From positions 47,220 to 111,219 of the forward strand of contig NZ_LBMK01000007.1 of assembly GCF_001005295.1 (NCBI RefSeq): 64,000 bases of DNA. The letters are read 5' to 3'. Shown one piece after another: positions 1-8,241 of this stretch. Below the pieces are notes generated by a model that was not told the DNA's origin, did no database searches, and saw only the letters and a program-made list of their open reading frames with translations. Made by a program: the position numbers and the translations under genes. Numbering within the stretch: position 1 is the stretch's first letter; every line of letters starts with the position of its first letter. This DNA is from Streptomyces yangpuensis. GTDB lineage: Bacteria > Actinomycetota > Actinomycetes > Streptomycetales > Streptomycetaceae.

Positions 1-600
1 GATCAGCTCGTCGGGACGGCTGGCCATCGCCACCACCGCCACCGGGCACCCGGCCCCGTAGTGCGGCAGCAGTTCGTCGACGACGCGGTCCACGTAGCGG
101 GTGGCCAGGTGCAGGACCAGCAGCGCCCCGCTGCGGCCCAGGGTGGCCAGGTCCTCGCCGGGCGGCATGGGGGTCGCCTGCTGGGCGATCCGGGTGAGGA
201 TCACGGTCTGCCCGACGGTGGGCACCGTCAGCTCCCGCTTCAGGGCGGCGGCCGCGGCGGCGAAGGCCGGCACGCCCGGGACGACCTCGTAGGGGATACC
301 GGCCGCGTCCAGCCGGCGCATCTGCTCGGCGACCGCGCTGAAGATCGACGGGTCGCCGGAGTGCAGCCGTGCCACGTCCTGGCCCGCCTCGTGGGCGGTC
401 ACGCACTCGGCGACGATCTCGTCCAGGTTCAGCTGCGAGGTGTCCACGAGGCGGGCGTCCGCCGGGCACTCGGCGAGCAGCTCGCGCGGCACCAGGCTGC
501 CCGCGTACAGGCAGACGGGGGCGGCGGCCAGGGTCCGGGCACCGCGCACCGTGATCAGATCGGCGGCGCCGGGGCCCGCACCGATGAAGTACACGGTCAT
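1..600 (-). CDS. cobM: Precorrin-4 C11-methyltransferase CobM (C-terminus beyond window edge)
   Basis: The reverse strand from 600 to the window edge translates without a stop as MTVYFIGAGPGAADLITVRG..., the SAM-binding start of the tetrapyrrole methylase fold. It continues with the family signatures LYAGSLVP, LHSGDPSIFSA and EVVPGVPAF. CobM transfers a methyl group from SAM to C-11 of precorrin-4 in aerobic cobalamin synthesis, in the cytoplasm. The ATG at 598-600 overlaps the cobL stop by four bases (ATGA), so the two are translationally coupled. About 200 residues are visible of an expected 245-255. The 3' end lies outside the window, so this is an edge truncation rather than a broken gene. 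Confidence 0.93.
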   Translation of the reverse strand, partial: MTVYFIGAGPGAADLITVRGARTLAAAPVCLYAGSLVPRELLAECPADARLVDTSQLNLDEIVAECVTAHEAGQDVARLHSGDPSIFSAVAEQMRRLDAAGIPYEVVPGVPAFAAAAAALKRELTVPTVGQTVILTRIAQQATPMPPGEDLATLGRSGALLVLHLATRYVDRVVDELLPHYGAGCPVAVVAMASRPDELI

Positions 601-1886
601 GTCTGATCCTTCTCCTTCGTTGCCGTCCGCTCCGCCGTCCGCGGCGCGGTCGCCGGCTTCGTCACCGACCACTGGGTGACCGCCATGGCCTGCCGCCAGC
701 CGGTGAAGCCGCCCACCGGCACGGCGTGCGCGACGGCCAGTTTCACCAGGTCACCGCCGTGGCGCCGGTGGCGCTCGGCGAGGACCGCCTCCGACTCCAG
801 CGTGACCGTGTTGACCACCAGCCGGCCGCCGGGGGCCAGCGCCGCCCACACCGCGTCGAGCAGGCCCGGTGCGGTCAGCCCGCCGCCGATGAACACCGCG
901 TCGGGGGCCGGGAGCCCGGCGAGCGCCTCCGGCGCCGCCCCGACGACCACACGCAGGCCGGGCACGCCGAGCGCCGCCGCGTTACGGGTGATCCGCGCCG
1001 CCCGCTCCGGGACGCGCTCCACGGCCACCGCCCGGCACGAGGGGTGCGTACGCATCCACTCGATGCCGATGGAGCCGGAGCCGCCGCCGATGTCCCACAG
1101 CAGCTCGCCGGGGGCCGGGGCGAGCGCGCACAGGGTCGCGGCGCGGACGTGGCGCTTGGTGAGCTGGCCGTCGTGCTCGTAGGCGGCGTCGGGCAGGCCG
1201 GGGGTGGCGCCGAGGCGCGGCCCGGCGTGGGCCGGGTCCCGGCGGCAGTCGACGGCCACCACGTTCAGGGGGTCGCCCGGCGCGTGGTCCCAGCCGTCGG
1301 CCGTGCCCTCGTACACGTCCTCGCGCTCGGAGCCGAGCTGCTCCAGCACCCGCATCCGGCTCGGGCCGAAGCCGCGTTCACGCAGCAGAGCGGCGATCTC
1401 GCCGGGGGAGGAGGCGCCGGCGCTGAGCACGATCACCCGCCGCCCGTCGTGCAGCGCGGCCGTGAGCCGGGCCACCGGGCGGCCCACCACGGTGACCACC
1501 TCGGTGTCCTCCACCGGCCAGCCGAGGCGGGCGCAGGCGTAGGAGACGGACGAGGGGTGCGGGTGGACCCGCAGGGACCGCGGTCCGAGCTCCTCGGCGA
1601 GGGCGCGGCCGATCCCGTAGAACATCGGGTCGCCGCTGGCCAGGACCGCGATCCGGCGCCCGGCGTGCTCGGTCATGAGCTTCGGCACGGCCGGCCGCAG
1701 CGGGCTCGGCCACGCCACCCGCTGCCCGGGGCACTCGGCGGCCGGCAGCAGGTCCAGCTGGCGGGGCCCGCCGATCAGGACCTCGGCGCGGGACAGCGAC
1801 GACCGCGCGGCGGCGGTGAGCCCGGCCCACCCGTCGGCGCCGAGGCCGACGACCGTCACGGGTATGGGGGGCGGTGCGGAACTCAC
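597..1886 (-). CDS. cobL: Bifunctional precorrin-6Y C5,15-methyltransferase (decarboxylating) CobL
   Basis: 429 residues, the usual length for fused CobL. Residues 1-200 form the CbiE-type tetrapyrrole methylase half, with the glycine-rich start VTVVGLGADGW and the segment LASGDPMFYGIGRAL. Residues 225-405 form the CbiT-type half with the class I SAM-binding motif LLWDIGGGSGSIGIEW. The enzyme methylates C-5 and C-15 of precorrin-6B and decarboxylates the C-12 acetate chain. It is the first visible gene of the operon and overlaps cobM by four bases. The ATG at 1886 begins a good N-terminus; the upstream gap is described separately. The last ~25 residues (ATAPRTAERTATKEKDQT) are a charged tail outside both domains. 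Confidence 0.93.
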   Translation of the reverse strand: MSSAPPPIPVTVVGLGADGWAGLTAAARSSLSRAEVLIGGPRQLDLLPAAECPGQRVAWPSPLRPAVPKLMTEHAGRRIAVLASGDPMFYGIGRALAEELGPRSLRVHPHPSSVSYACARLGWPVEDTEVVTVVGRPVARLTAALHDGRRVIVLSAGASSPGEIAALLRERGFGPSRMRVLEQLGSEREDVYEGTADGWDHAPGDPLNVVAVDCRRDPAHAGPRLGATPGLPDAAYEHDGQLTKRHVRAATLCALAPAPGELLWDIGGGSGSIGIEWMRTHPSCRAVAVERVPERAARITRNAAALGVPGLRVVVGAAPEALAGLPAPDAVFIGGGLTAPGLLDAVWAALAPGGRLVVNTVTLESEAVLAERHRRHGGDLVKLAVAHAVPVGGFTGWRQAMAVTQWSVTKPATAPRTAERTATKEKDQT

Positions 1887-2262
1887 TGCGCGGTACCTCG
1901 GGGCGGGAAGGGGAAAAGAGGGCGGACCCGCAGCCTACTGGCCTGCGGCTGCCGTATCCGCGCCCACCCGTGTGAGTCCCGAGACACCCCCCGGGTCCCA
2001 CCCTCGGTGACCCACCCGGTCGGGGGAGCCGCCATGCCGGACCGGAAGGCCGTGAACATCCCCGCCCGGAGCGGCCGGACGCCGCCGTCGTGACCGGAGC
2101 CCACCCCGCCCCGGCCGCGCTCCCGCCCGCCCCCGCGACGCTTCCGTCCGCCCCACCGCATGCCTGTCCCGCGCCCGCCCGTGCGAGCAGACTCGAAACC
2201 ATGGACGACGACGCTACGGACAACCACCCACACCCCGTCACCCGTGACACCGCCGGGCCGGG
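1887..2262. other. Gap upstream of cobL; no gene seen
   Basis: This 376-base gap holds the cobL 5' region and the 3' side of the protease gene. The open frames through it are low-complexity Pro/Arg/Gly-rich and lack homology-like features, so I regard them as chance. A cobalamin riboswitch would be expected upstream of a cob gene. Only a short ggccagtagg match on the minus strand (1934-1943) resembles part of one, and I could not find the conserved core, so no riboswitch is called. Confidence 0.5.
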
Positions 2263-3222
2263 TCAGGGCCGGGTGGCGCGTTCGTGGAGGGCGCGGATGC
2301 CGTCGTCGAAGTGGACGCTGTAGGAGGTCTTGTCGTCGCCGCCGCCGTCGCGGCCGCCGATCACCCCGATCAGGGTGTGACCGTCTGTCAGCACCGGGCC
2401 CCCGCTCGTCCCGTTGGGTACGTCCGCGCAGTCCAGCCGCAGCTGCGTCGGGCCGGCCGGGTGGGCGGTGGTACGGCAGTCCAGCGGCTGCTCGGCGGCG
2501 TTCGGATAGCCCACGAGCCGTGCGGGCGCGGGCAGCGCGGTGCCGAAGGCGATCGTCTTGGCGCCGGTGACGTCCTCCAGCCGCTGGCCGGGGTACCCGG
2601 GCCGGCGCAGCCGGAGGAAGGCGACGTCGTGGTCGGGGTCCTGCCGCGCGGTCCAGCGGGGGTCCACGTCGATCCGGGTGGGCACCCAGACGCCGTACGG
2701 TGCGATGCCGTCCCGGTAGCCGGGGGCGAAGGCGAGGTTGGTGCGGAAGCCGCCGCCGTACACACAGTGGGCGGCGGTGGCGATCAGGTCACCGGCGGGG
2801 GAGTGGACCACGACGCCCGAGCAGTGGTGGTCGGGGTCGCCGTCGTTGCCGGGGGAGAAGAGCGCGCCGATCGCCGGCTCGGCGGGGGCGGGCCTCGCCA
2901 CCAGCGGATCGGAGGGCTGCCACCCCCCGGAGCGCCAGTCCACCGCACCGTCCCCGGCGAAGACCTTGCCGTCCGTGGCCGGTTCGGGGTCCTCACGGAC
3001 GATCCCGTCGAGGACGGCCGACGCCGTACGGTCGGCACGCTCGGGGTCCTGCTGGTAGACGCCCCGCTCCGGATCGCCGTCGGCGCGGGTGGTGACGATG
3101 CCGCGCAGCTCCCAGGCGGCGTACCCGGCCCCCGCGAGGACCAGGGCGCACACGAGGCCGACGGCCACGCGGCCCCGTGCCGCGGTCCGTTCCCGCTCCC
3201 GTCCCTGAACCCTGCTGGTCAT
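2263..3222 (-). CDS. Membrane-anchored trypsin-like serine protease
   Basis: 319 residues. A basic N-terminus precedes a single hydrophobic segment (residues 19-38), so this is a type II-anchored or secreted protein. The chymotrypsin-fold domain spans about 115-315 and has the full triad: His152 in ATAAHC, Asp199 in DPDHDVAFLRL and Ser273 in NGTSGGPVL. The ATG at 3222 is chosen because ggaagggg lies eight bases upstream; the open frame continues much further up but without family similarity. The substrate is unknown. It is divergent from the four-gene caspase/MoxR system starting at 3740, about 500 bases away. Trypsin-like proteases recur near such conflict systems, so a functional link is possible but is inference from position only. 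Confidence 0.85.
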   Translation of the reverse strand: MTSRVQGRERERTAARGRVAVGLVCALVLAGAGYAAWELRGIVTTRADGDPERGVYQQDPERADRTASAVLDGIVREDPEPATDGKVFAGDGAVDWRSGGWQPSDPLVARPAPAEPAIGALFSPGNDGDPDHHCSGVVVHSPAGDLIATAAHCVYGGGFRTNLAFAPGYRDGIAPYGVWVPTRIDVDPRWTARQDPDHDVAFLRLRRPGYPGQRLEDVTGAKTIAFGTALPAPARLVGYPNAAEQPLDCRTTAHPAGPTQLRLDCADVPNGTSGGPVLTDGHTLIGVIGGRDGGGDDKTSYSVHFDDGIRALHERATRP

Positions 3223-3430
3223 ATGGCCCCTTCCGCCCCGCGTACGCGTCCGACTCTCGGTTAAATGGGGGGAGCCCGGCCCGGGTTCCGAGGTCGGGAC
3301 GTGTCCGTCCTCACAGCCGATCGTACCGGCGTGTGCATGCCATGCGACGGCCTGCGGACACCGTCCGGCCGCCTCCCGCCCGGGACACGCCCCGGCCCTG
3401 AAACCGGGTGCGGGAACCGCGCCCGGTTGA

Positions 3431-3649
3431 AGGCTGACCCTGCGCGTCGTCCGCGACGAACCCGCCCGCATCACCGCCGCGCGCGCCGCCGACGACCCCC
3501 ACCTGCACCACCTCGACGGGCGCGCCCTGTACGGGGAGGCCGACTTCGCCGAGTTCCCGCTGCCCGACGGCCTCCACCCGGACGCCGCCGGCCACCGCCG
3601 CATCGGCGAACGCCCCGCCCGTGCGTTCGGCTCCGCCCGGGCCCGCTGA
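3431..3649 (+). pseudogene. C-terminal remnant of an SGNH/GDSL hydrolase
   Basis: A 72-codon stretch opens right after an in-frame TGA (3428-3430) and ends at TGA 3647-3649. It translates to LPDGLHPDAAGHRRIGERPA at its core, the conserved block carrying the catalytic Asp and His (DGLHPD) of SGNH/GDSL hydrolases, preceded by LHHLDGRALYGEADFAEFPL. The catalytic Ser block and the rest of the ~200-residue domain are missing and there is no convincing start. This is the tail of a deleted gene sitting just upstream of the conflict cassette, consistent with a past insertion or deletion there. Confidence 0.6.
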
Positions 3650-3739
3650 CGCCGAACCGGGCGTTCCCTACCCCCTGCCGAGCGCTCGGCGCTATCGTGC
3701 CGGGGCGGAGGGGCGACGGCACGAGGGGGCGGGGCGGCG

Positions 3740-5017
3740 ATGCGATTTCTCTTTGTCCACGGCACGGGAGTACGGCGCGAGCGGCACGACCGGCTCTTCG
3801 CCCTGGTCCGCGAACGGCTGACGGCCAGATTCCCCGGCGCCGCCGTCGACTCCTGCTACTGGGGCGACCGCTTCGGCGCCACCCTCGGCGCCGGCGGCCG
3901 CTCCGTGCCCGGGCTGAAGCCCGCCGCCGGATCCGCGCCCGACCCCGTCGACGCGGAGACGGCCGAATGGACCCTGCTGCTCGCCGACCCGCTGTGCGAG
4001 GTACGGGTCCTCGCCGAGGCCGGCTGGCCCGGCCCGGGCGCCGTCGGCCCCGACGGCGAGGACGGGAGCCCGTACCCGGACGACGACGCCTTCGCGATGC
4101 CCGGCGTACAGCCCGCCGGGGCAGGGGTGCTCGCGCTGCTCGCCGGCTTACCGCCCGCGCCGCCCCACCCCGGGGACGAACTCGGCGCCCTGCTGCACGG
4201 CACCGGGCTCGCCGCGGACTTCCCCGCCGCCCTGGACACCGCCGCCCGCTCCGCCGAGGCGGCCCGCGCCGCCGAGCGTGCCACCGCCGAACCGCAGGCC
4301 CGGGAGCTGGCCACCGCCCTCGCCCGGGCCGTGACCGCCGGCGCGCTCGCCGCCGCCGGAGCCGAGGCCGACTGCACCGGCGCCGAACGCGACCGCCTCG
4401 TCGAACTGCTCACTACCCGCCTCGGCGGTGACGCCCGGGTCCCCGGCGCCCGCGCGGCCGCCGTCCTCGGCCGGCTCGCGATGCGGGTCACCACCCAGCC
4501 GCTGCTCAACGCCTGGCGCGGCTCCCTCACCGCCGGGGCCACCCCCGCCCTCGGCGACATCCTGCGCTACCAGGCCCGGGGCCACGACCTGCGCGCGTTC
4601 CTGCACGCCCGGATCACCGCCGCACCCGGGCCGACCGTACTCATCGGCCACAGTCTCGGCGGGATCGCCCTCGTGGACCTCCTCGCCCTCGCCGCCGCCC
4701 GCGGCGAAGCCGTCCCCGGCGCGGAACTGCTCGTCACCGTCGGCTCCCAGGCCGCCTTCCTGCACGAGCTCGGTGCCCTGGCCGCCCTCGAACCCGGCGG
4801 GAAACTCCCGTACGGCTTCCCGCGCTGGCTCAACGTCTACGACCGCCAGGACGTGCTGTCCTACCTCGCCGGACCGGTTTTCCCCGGCGACCCCCGCATC
4901 ACCGACCACGAGATCGGCAGCCGCCAGCCCTTCCCCGCCTGCCACAGCGCCTACTGGAAACAGGACTCCCTCTACGAACGGATCGAACAGGCGGTGGCCG
5001 AAGCGGAGATCGGGTGA
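3740..5017 (+). CDS. Alpha/beta hydrolase (lipase/esterase-like), first gene of the caspase-MoxR-vWA cassette
   Basis: 425 residues. The protein opens with FLFVHGTGVRRE, the beta-strand plus oxyanion-loop pattern (HGTG) of alpha/beta hydrolases. The nucleophile elbow TVLIGHSLGG places the catalytic Ser at residue 305. Acid and base candidates lie in NVYDRQDVLSYL and in the DHEIGS/PACHSAYW region near the C-terminus. An alanine-rich helical insertion (about 130-260) sits between the oxyanion loop and the elbow. There is no signal peptide, so it is cytoplasmic. The ATG follows a purine-rich gagggggcgggg. Its stop overlaps the next start by four bases (GTGA), which ties it to the caspase protein. 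In this context it could be a lipid- or ester-cleaving effector; that role is inferred. Confidence 0.8.
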   Translation: MRFLFVHGTGVRRERHDRLFALVRERLTARFPGAAVDSCYWGDRFGATLGAGGRSVPGLKPAAGSAPDPVDAETAEWTLLLADPLCEVRVLAEAGWPGPGAVGPDGEDGSPYPDDDAFAMPGVQPAGAGVLALLAGLPPAPPHPGDELGALLHGTGLAADFPAALDTAARSAEAARAAERATAEPQARELATALARAVTAGALAAAGAEADCTGAERDRLVELLTTRLGGDARVPGARAAAVLGRLAMRVTTQPLLNAWRGSLTAGATPALGDILRYQARGHDLRAFLHARITAAPGPTVLIGHSLGGIALVDLLALAAARGEAVPGAELLVTVGSQAAFLHELGALAALEPGGKLPYGFPRWLNVYDRQDVLSYLAGPVFPGDPRITDHEIGSRQPFPACHSAYWKQDSLYERIEQAVAEAEIG

Positions 5018-7080
5018 TCCCCACCGGCCTCCTGCCCCCGGCACTCGGCCCGCAGCGCACCTTCGCGCTCGTCGCCGGCGTCGAGCGCTACGACATCAGC
5101 CACCGCTGGAACCTGCGCGGCCCGGCCCGCGACGCCCTGCGCTTCGCCCACTGGCTGACCGGCCCCGCCCAGGTGCCGCCCGGCAACCTCAGGCTCCTGC
5201 TGTCCCCGCTCGACGCACCCGACGCCCTCGACTGGCCCGACTCCCCGGCCATGACCGCCCTGCGGACCGCGTACCGGCCGGCGACCGAGGAGAACGTGAA
5301 GGCGGCCCTCCTCGACGAACTCCCGCAGTGCGACGGCGACCTGCTGTGGATCTTCTGGGCCGGCCACGGCTACCTCGGGCCGCGCCAGGAGCTGATGCTG
5401 CCCTGCGCCGACGCCCGCCCCAGCCAGATCCGCCACCTCAACCTCGACTCGGCGCTCCGCTGGTGGCGCACCGACCTCGTCAAACACCGCAGCTTCCCGC
5501 TCCAGGCCGCACTCGTGGACTCCTGCCGGGTCGACGCACCCCGCGACGCCCGGTTCAACTTCGGCAGCACCGACTACGGCGGCGGCAACTCGGTCCCCGG
5601 ACGCCGGCAGTTCCGGCTCTACGCCTCCCGCGAGGGCGAGGCCGCGCAGAACGACGCCGAGCGCGGCGCCGGACGCTTCACCGAGGCCCTCCTCACCGAA
5701 CTCGGCGGCGCCTCCGTACGGGACAGCGTCAGCGGGCTCCCCGTCGCCGCCCGCAGCATCCACCGCTCCTTCCAGGAACTGCGCGAACGCGGCGAGGGCT
5801 GGCAGCTCCCGCAGTTCCTCGTGGACCGCGACTGGGACGCCTGCTCCTTCCTCGACGACGACCCCACCGCTCCGGCGCCGCCCCGGGCCGCCCGCCTCGA
5901 CCAGCAGGCCTGGGACGGACTCGGCGCGCTCTTCGAGGGCCGCGAACCACCGCGCTGCGCCTACGAGGCCTACGCCTGGGCGTTCAAGGCGACCGGCTGC
6001 ACCACCCCGGTCGGCGGCGGCCTGCCCGGCGACAGCCTCCTGGACGTGGTCCAGGACCTCGACGAACGCCACGGCGGACGCGGCGGCATGCCCCTGCCCG
6101 TGCCCTTCGTACGGTTCCTCGCGGACCGGGCCGCCGCGGCGGGCGACACGGCGTGGGCGGGACGGCTGAAGGACTGGGTCGACACCACCCGCGAGCGGCT
6201 CGCCCTGCCGGTGCTGCCCCCGCCGCCGCCCCCGGCGCGCACCACGGTCGTGCACGTCGGGCTGGAGCCGCCCCCCGACGGCGGGCCCGGCTTCCGGGCC
6301 CGGATATGGCTGCACGGCGAACGCGCCGAGCACATCTGGGAGTCGCAGGGCCCGCCCGTACGCCTGGACGCGGTACGGGGGGAACTCGTACGGCAGCTCG
6401 CCCTCATCGGCGGCGCGGCCCCCGCCGACGGCGCCGAGGCCGGATCCCGGAGCCGGGGCGGCGTCGACCGCATCGAGTTCCACGTCCCGTACGAGCTGCT
6501 CGACACCGACTTCGACCAGTGGCCGGTGCCCCGTGGTCCGGCCGGCCGGCACCGCGCCCTCGGCCTGCTCCACCAGGTCGTGGTGCGCTGCCCGCAGGAA
6601 CGCGCCGACACCCGGGCCGAGTGGCACGGCAGCTGGCGCTGGCTGTGCACCAGGGGAGGCCGGCACCCCGAGGCCGTCCGGGTCGTGGAGGAGGCAGAGG
6701 TCACGGACGTGCTGGGGATGGAACTGGCCGAGCGCCCGGCACCCGCCTGCGTCCTGTCGCACACCGCCGCCGCCCCGCACGCAGGGCTGCTGGAAGCCGT
6801 ACTCGAAGGCGGCGTCCCGGTCGCCGTATGGCGGCGCGGCGGCGGAACACCGCAGCCGCCGCTCCTCGACCTGCTCGCACCGGCCGGGCCCGACGGCCGC
6901 CCGGACCCCGGCGCACTGGACGTACTCACCCTGCCCGCGCGTATGCGGGAGGTGCGCCGGGCGGCCGCGGGCGCCGCCGCGGGCGCCGCACGCACCACCC
7001 AACAGCCCTCAGGGGAAGACCAGTTGGTGCTCCTGTGGGACGATCCCGACGACATACCGGGCTTCCGGTCCCTGGCCTGA
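5014..7080 (+). CDS. Caspase-like protease fused to a VMAP-C-like domain
   Basis: 688 residues from a GTG start overlapping the previous stop. Residues 10-285 form a caspase/metacaspase domain: strand TFALVAGVERYD, the catalytic His118 in WAGHGYLG and Cys171 in ALVDSCRVDA, the expected His-Cys dyad. A helical middle segment (about 295-395) and a proline run (PPPPPP, near 400) follow. The C-terminal ~280 residues contain IEFHVPYELLDTDFDQW and HQVVVRCPQER, resembling the VMAP-C domain of vWA-MoxR-associated proteins (leucine-rich strand, then a Trp, then a VVVR strand). In the family, VMAP proteins are thought to link the MoxR/vWA switch to an effector; here the effector would be the caspase. 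It is cytoplasmic by prediction. The caspase call is firm; VMAP-C is recognised by pattern only. Confidence 0.82.
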   Translation: MIPTGLLPPALGPQRTFALVAGVERYDISHRWNLRGPARDALRFAHWLTGPAQVPPGNLRLLLSPLDAPDALDWPDSPAMTALRTAYRPATEENVKAALLDELPQCDGDLLWIFWAGHGYLGPRQELMLPCADARPSQIRHLNLDSALRWWRTDLVKHRSFPLQAALVDSCRVDAPRDARFNFGSTDYGGGNSVPGRRQFRLYASREGEAAQNDAERGAGRFTEALLTELGGASVRDSVSGLPVAARSIHRSFQELRERGEGWQLPQFLVDRDWDACSFLDDDPTAPAPPRAARLDQQAWDGLGALFEGREPPRCAYEAYAWAFKATGCTTPVGGGLPGDSLLDVVQDLDERHGGRGGMPLPVPFVRFLADRAAAAGDTAWAGRLKDWVDTTRERLALPVLPPPPPPARTTVVHVGLEPPPDGGPGFRARIWLHGERAEHIWESQGPPVRLDAVRGELVRQLALIGGAAPADGAEAGSRSRGGVDRIEFHVPYELLDTDFDQWPVPRGPAGRHRALGLLHQVVVRCPQERADTRAEWHGSWRWLCTRGGRHPEAVRVVEEAEVTDVLGMELAERPAPACVLSHTAAAPHAGLLEAVLEGGVPVAVWRRGGGTPQPPLLDLLAPAGPDGRPDPGALDVLTLPARMREVRRAAAGAAAGAARTTQQPSGEDQLVLLWDDPDDIPGFRSLA

Positions 7081-7125
7081 CCCCGACCACTGACAGACGG
7101 CGACACGACGATGGAGGCAGAGGCA

Positions 7126-8241
7126 GTGGTGAAGGACTGGTGGCTGTACCACGGGACCGGCCAGGGCACGGACCGGCGGGCCCGCCTCGAAGCCGGATCG
7201 CCGCCACCCTGGCGGGACTTCACCGGCACCCCCGACCCCGGGTACGCACCCCCCGGGTGCGAGGGGCCGGCCTGGGAACGCACCCGGCGGCGCGGCGAGG
7301 GCTATGTCCCCGACGAACAGGAGAAGGACGTCGTCAACACGGCCCTGCACCTGCGCAGGCCGCTGCTGATCACCGGCAAGCCCGGCGTCGGCAAGTCCAC
7401 CCTCGCCTACAGCATCGCCTCGGACCTCGGCCTGGGGCCCGTACTGCACTGGCCCATCACCAGCCGCACGGTCCTGCGCGACGGCCTGTACCTGTACGAC
7501 GCCATCGGCCGGCTCCAGGAGGCCGGGCTGGAGCAACTGCGCAGGCCCGCCGCCCCGGTGGGCCGGGCGACGACGGCCCCGGACACCACGAACACGGACA
7601 CGGGCACGGCCGCGGTCCTGTCCGCGGCCGGACCCGAGCCCGCCGCCGCGCCCTCGATCTCCCGCTACCTGCGCCTCGGGCCGCTCGGGACCGCCCTGCT
7701 GCCGCAGGACCGGCCCCGCGTCCTGCTCGTCGACGAGATCGACAAAAGCGACATCGACCTCCCCGGCGACCTCCTCACCGTCTTCGAGGACGGCGGCTTC
7801 GTCATCCCCGAACTGGCCCGCCTCGCCCAGGAGGACCCCACCGTCGCCATCGGCACCGACGACGACCCGGACGCCGCCGTCCGCGTCGCCCAGGGCCGCG
7901 TGCAGTGCCGGTACTTCCCCGTCGTCGTCCTCACCAGCAACGGCGAACGCGACTTCCCGCCCGCCTTCCTGCGCCGCTGCGTCCGCCTGCACCTGGAACC
8001 GCCCGGCGAGGAGAAACTCGCCCTCATCGTGCGCCGCAGGCTCGGCATCGACGTCGAGGCGGGCGGGGAGTACCAGGAGCTCGTCCGGGACTTCATCGAC
8101 CGCGCCGGGGACGGCGACCTCGCCACCGACCAGCTCCTCAACGCCATCCAGCTCCGCCTCGCCGGAGCCTGGTCCGCCCCCGGCGACCGCGACCGCTTCC
8201 TGAAGACCGTCATGCAGCACCTCACCGGGCCCACGGCGTGA
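7126..8241 (+). CDS. MoxR-type AAA+ ATPase
   Basis: About 371 residues. Walker A is TGKPGVGKS (near residue 85), Walker B is VLLVDEIDKSD, sensor 1 is VVVLTSNGERDFP and the arginine-finger region is PAFLRRCVRL, all in MoxR/dynein-like AAA+ order. Before Walker A is a family-type N-terminus, KDWWLYHGTG. I prefer the GTG at 7126 because ggagg lies eight bases ahead of it; the ATG at 7111 has no ribosome site of its own, though it remains possible. MoxR ATPases act with vWA proteins as chaperone-like remodelling switches, and the next gene supplies the vWA partner. The stop overlaps that gene's GTG by four bases. Confidence 0.88.
   Translation: MVKDWWLYHGTGQGTDRRARLEAGSPPPWRDFTGTPDPGYAPPGCEGPAWERTRRRGEGYVPDEQEKDVVNTALHLRRPLLITGKPGVGKSTLAYSIASDLGLGPVLHWPITSRTVLRDGLYLYDAIGRLQEAGLEQLRRPAAPVGRATTAPDTTNTDTGTAAVLSAAGPEPAAAPSISRYLRLGPLGTALLPQDRPRVLLVDEIDKSDIDLPGDLLTVFEDGGFVIPELARLAQEDPTVAIGTDDDPDAAVRVAQGRVQCRYFPVVVLTSNGERDFPPAFLRRCVRLHLEPPGEEKLALIVRRRLGIDVEAGGEYQELVRDFIDRAGDGDLATDQLLNAIQLRLAGAWSAPGDRDRFLKTVMQHLTGPTA

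Noticed and set aside
61..606. Forward-strand open frames opposite cobM
   Set aside because: Antisense shadow of a clear precorrin methyltransferase on the minus strand.
1887..2035. Possible cobalamin riboswitch upstream of cobL
   Set aside because: Only a short ggccagtagg piece on the minus strand resembles the class. The conserved core stems could not be found. A covariance-model search would decide.
4428..8237. Extension of the vWA protein upstream of 8238 to give a 2468-residue frame
   Set aside because: The upstream part lies over the hydrolase, caspase and MoxR genes in another frame and is Pro/Arg-rich; the GTG overlapping the MoxR stop is a better start.
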